8,992 nt of DNA from Acidobacteriaceae bacterium (GTDB lineage: Bacteria > Acidobacteriota > Terriglobia > Terriglobales > Acidobacteriaceae): contig JAICMT010000042.1 in NCBI GenBank assembly GCA_025929125.1, positions 1 through 8,992 on the forward strand, read 5' to 3'. The position numbers were made by a program, and so were the translations under genes. The notes beneath the pieces are model-generated. The model did no database searches, was not told the origin of the DNA, and worked only from the letters and a program-made list of their open reading frames with translations. Below, piece after piece: positions 6,750-8,992 of the stretch; within the stretch, counting starts at the first letter, position 1; each line of letters starts with the position of its first letter.

Positions 6750-8672
6750 ATGTTCGATAAGCGGTCCTGGTTTTCAGCAGTCCTGGTAATGTTTGCTTCG
6801 GCATCGATGTTCGCAGCCGGTCCGTCCTTCCAGCCCGATGTGACGTTGACCGGCTCATCCCTGGCCGGATGGCACACCGTGGGGCAGGCGAAGTGGAGTG
6901 CCAGAAACGGCGAACTGGTGGCAACGCCCGAATCAGGCAACGGTGGCTGGCTGATGTCGGATCATGGCTACCAGGACGTTGGACTCTACGCGGACTTCCG
7001 CTGCTCCGGGCCCTGCGAAGCCGGAGCGCTCTTCCGTGCTCAAAAGACGGCTAGCGGCTGGAAAGGGATCTTCGTTTCCTTGACGGAGCCCGACACTCCT
7101 TCATATAGCGTCACCCTCGACGCGCAGGGCAAGATTCTCACTCGCGAGAAGCTGCGCCGCGGCGGAGGCCTGATCCGGATTGCTCCTCCAGAAACCGGCA
7201 ACGCGAACGGTCCGCAGCGTCGCTTTACGCCTCCCGCGCGGCCCAAAGTGGACTTGCCCTTCACATACAACGAGGGCAAGCTGAGCGCCACCGACTGGAA
7301 CGGCATTGAGATGCTGCTCGATGCCAATATTGTTCGAGCGATTCTCAACAATGGCCGCGAAGCCGGAGGAGTCACGGACGAAGGCTATGGACCCTTCGCA
7401 CTTTATGTCGGGGGGACCGGCGAAGTTCACTTCAAGAACGTCGGATTCAAGGATCTCGGACTTCAGGTGCGCGTACCGGAGAAGACCTCCAGCAACTTCC
7501 GCAAGCAGCAGGTCAGCGATTTTTACTATTCAATGACCGCCGCTGCCGCCGACTTCAACCATGACGGCGTTCAGGATATCGTCTCCGGACCGTATATCTA
7601 TTACGGGCCGGACTACACCAAGCGGCGGGAGATCTCGCTTGCCGAATCCACCAATCCTTCCACCTCCTTCAACTCCTATTGGGTGGAGTACGCGGAGGAT
7701 TTCACCGGTGACGGCTGGCCGGACATCATCAACGTAACTTACGGCGGTGCGAACAGCGGTGTCTTTCTCTACGTCAATCCCAAGGGCGAGAATCGCCGCT
7801 GGGACATGTACAAGGTTGTGCCCAACGTACAGAGCGAGATCGCAGTCGTCGGAGATGTAGATGGTAGTGGCAAGCCTGCCGTAGTCTTCATGGGCGAAGG
7901 GTACGTCAGCTATGCCAAACCGGACCCTGCCAATCCCACCGGCTCCTGGGTGGTACATCATGTCTCCGAGCAGGGGTATGGCGGCGCGCACGGCATCGGA
8001 ATGGGTGACGTGAATGGCGACGGACGCGTGGACATTCTGAACATGTACGGCTGGTGGGAGCAGCCGCCGGCCGGGAGCACGGAGCCTTGGAAATACCATC
8101 CTGAAGTTTTCGGCCGGTATGGCCGGGGGATCGCCGGTGGAAGCGTCATGACCGTCTATGACGTCAACGGCGACGGGTTGAAGGATGTGGTGACCTCGCT
8201 GAACGCGCACGGATGGGGCCTGGCCTGGTTTGAGCAGAAGCGCGATGCCCAGGGGAAGATCTCCTTCGTGCGGCACATGATCATGGATGACTTTGGAACT
8301 CAGAAGGAGAACGCGGGCGGTGTTACTTTCTCCGAACTGCACGGCACCGCCGCTGCCGATATGGATGGTGATGGCATTCCAGACTTCATCGTGGGGAAAC
8401 GCTACTGGTCCCATAACGCCGACTATCTGGATCCCGATCCCTTTGGCCCGCCGGTCCTGTACTGGTACAAGACCGTGCGCGATCCGAAAGCACCCGGAGG
8501 AGCGCGGTTTGTTCCCGAGTTGATCGACAATATGTCCGGGGTCGGCTCCACAATCCTGGTCACCGATCTCAACAAGGACGGAGCCATGGATGTGGTGAGC
8601 GGCACCAAGCTCGGAACCTCCATCTTCTGGGGCAAGCCGCACAAAGGTGGTACCGTCGCCGCGAAGCACTAA
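6750..8672 (+). CDS. Secreted DUF1080 (3-keto-disaccharide hydrolase-like) protein fused to FG-GAP/VCBS repeats
   Basis: This 640-residue exported protein has two parts. After a signal peptide (1-23, cleavage near FAA|G) comes a concanavalin-like jelly-roll of the DUF1080 type (about 27-236), recognisable by SLAGWHTVG, the ARNGELV turn, GWLMSDHGYQDVGLYADFRC, the AGALFRA strand and the closing GEVHFKNVGFKDL. The C-terminal 400 residues carry seven FG-GAP/VCBS motifs with calcium-type DxxxDGxxD loops at 268, 317, 369, 420, 471, 537 and 606. The third (DVDGSGKPA) has lost its last acid. Seven motifs suggest a seven-bladed propeller. DUF1080 members are annotated as 3-keto-disaccharide hydrolases; hydrolase activity here is inferred from family only. 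The propeller may bind a carbohydrate or a partner protein. The gene follows the quinoprotein by 44 bases and ends just before a strong terminator, so the two are probably one operon. Confidence 0.88.
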   Translation: MFDKRSWFSAVLVMFASASMFAAGPSFQPDVTLTGSSLAGWHTVGQAKWSARNGELVATPESGNGGWLMSDHGYQDVGLYADFRCSGPCEAGALFRAQKTASGWKGIFVSLTEPDTPSYSVTLDAQGKILTREKLRRGGGLIRIAPPETGNANGPQRRFTPPARPKVDLPFTYNEGKLSATDWNGIEMLLDANIVRAILNNGREAGGVTDEGYGPFALYVGGTGEVHFKNVGFKDLGLQVRVPEKTSSNFRKQQVSDFYYSMTAAAADFNHDGVQDIVSGPYIYYGPDYTKRREISLAESTNPSTSFNSYWVEYAEDFTGDGWPDIINVTYGGANSGVFLYVNPKGENRRWDMYKVVPNVQSEIAVVGDVDGSGKPAVVFMGEGYVSYAKPDPANPTGSWVVHHVSEQGYGGAHGIGMGDVNGDGRVDILNMYGWWEQPPAGSTEPWKYHPEVFGRYGRGIAGGSVMTVYDVNGDGLKDVVTSLNAHGWGLAWFEQKRDAQGKISFVRHMIMDDFGTQKENAGGVTFSELHGTAAADMDGDGIPDFIVGKRYWSHNADYLDPDPFGPPVLYWYKTVRDPKAPGGARFVPELIDNMSGVGSTILVTDLNKDGAMDVVSGTKLGTSIFWGKPHKGGTVAAKH

Positions 8673-8687
8673 CGGCTGATCTGACGG

Positions 8688-8720
8688 AAGCGGCACTCAT
8701 TCCGAGTGCCGCTTTCTTCT
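8688..8720 (+). terminator. Rho-independent terminator after the quinoprotein/DUF1080 operon
   Basis: AAGCGGCACTC (8688-8698) pairs perfectly with GAGTGCCGCTT (8704-8714) around the five-base loop ATTCC, and the T-rich tail TCTTCT follows. The hairpin starts 16 bases after the DUF1080 gene stop and ends next to the stop of the convergent SDR gene (8722). On the minus strand the same stem lacks a T-run, so it is probably one-directional, though it may also protect the SDR transcript end. Confidence 0.85.
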
Positions 8721-8721
8721 G

Positions 8722-8992
8722 CTAGAGAATGCTTCGAATGCTCCCGCCGTCCACGCCCCACACCGACGACGTGATATACGAGGCCAGCTCGCTGGCTAGA
8801 AACACCACCACATTCGCAACCTCGTCCGGCTCACCAAGCCGCTCCAGCGGGAGCTGGCGCAGCTTCATCTCATGGTCCACCGCCTGGCGCGGCGGCAGAT
8901 GATGAATGGCAGCCAGCCCATCGGCAAAGCCGCCCGGGCGCGACCAGAATGTGCTCCAGATTGGTCCCGGAGCCACCGCATTCACGCGAATC
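8722..8992 (-). CDS. Short-chain dehydrogenase/reductase (SDR), C-terminal fragment
   Basis: This NAD(P)-dependent oxidoreductase fragment of about 89 residues has its stop (TAG) at the complement of 8722-8724. The frame is open through the right edge, so the true start, Rossmann glycine motif and catalytic YxxxK lie outside. The visible part begins IRVNAVAPGPIWST, the conserved segment after the catalytic Lys in classical SDRs, and then LPLERLGEPDEVANVVVFLAS, the usual C-terminal helix. It ends with SVWGVDGGSIRSIL, the normal final strand of the fold. The GTG at the complement of 8983-8985 is internal (the V of RVNAVAPG), not the start. The gene is convergent with the quinoprotein/DUF1080 operon and separated from it by the hairpin at 8688-8714. 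The substrate cannot be predicted. Confidence 0.92.
   Translation of the reverse strand, partial: IRVNAVAPGPIWSTFWSRPGGFADGLAAIHHLPPRQAVDHEMKLRQLPLERLGEPDEVANVVVFLASELASYITSSVWGVDGGSIRSIL

Noticed and set aside
7530..8696. Long open frame (388 codons) on the minus strand opposite the DUF1080/VCBS gene
   Set aside because: It is a complement of repeated GC-rich codons in a gene with clear domains; its product is rich in Gly, His and Val without any recognisable motif, and no ribosome binding site supports it.
8983..8985. GTG as the start codon of the SDR gene
   Set aside because: It encodes the Val of the conserved RVNAVAPG segment in the middle of the SDR fold, and the frame stays open to the window edge.

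Overview
The window looks like a piece of a bacterial chromosome, most likely from an acidobacterium of the Terriglobia type. This placement is inferred from the gene families present and the moderately high GC content; there is no rRNA or other marker gene to confirm it. The gene families are a short PSD-A type phosphatidylserine decarboxylase directly coupled to a phosphatidylserine synthase, a TonB-dependent receptor with an N-terminal carboxypeptidase-regulatory-like domain, a quinoprotein with a built-in cytochrome c, and a DUF1080 protein fused to FG-GAP/VCBS repeats. No mobile element, tRNA, rRNA, CRISPR array or phage gene was seen. The DNA is densely coding and the longest gap between genes is 188 bases.

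Layout. Positions 1-133 (minus strand) hold the N-terminus of an unidentified secreted protein cut by the window edge. Positions 252-2540 (minus) encode a TonB-dependent outer-membrane receptor, and the partial gene lies downstream of it on the same strand. A 69-base divergent intergenic region separates the receptor from psd (2610-3269) and pssA (3269-4144) on the plus strand. These two genes overlap by one base and make phosphatidylserine and then phosphatidylethanolamine, the classical bacterial PE route. A 188-base region with a perfect 8-bp inverted repeat precedes a second plus-strand pair: a periplasmic PQQ-dependent dehydrogenase of the membrane glucose dehydrogenase-like group with an inserted cytochrome c domain (4333-6705), and a secreted DUF1080 (3-keto-disaccharide hydrolase-like) protein carrying seven FG-GAP/VCBS motifs (6750-8672). 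A perfect 11-bp stem terminator (8688-8720) ends this unit. The last gene (8722 to the edge, minus) is the C-terminal part of a short-chain dehydrogenase/reductase.

How the genes may work together. The psd-pssA pair is housekeeping membrane lipid synthesis. The dehydrogenase/DUF1080 pair is the most interesting part. Both products are exported, the genes are 44 bases apart on one strand, and one is a sugar/alcohol-type oxidase with its own heme while the other belongs to a family annotated as cleaving 3-keto glycosides. An oxidise-then-cleave route for glycosides in the periplasm is a reasonable hypothesis but is inferred from families and adjacency only. The TonB receptor could bring substrates into the same compartment, but nothing in the sequence links it to that pair.
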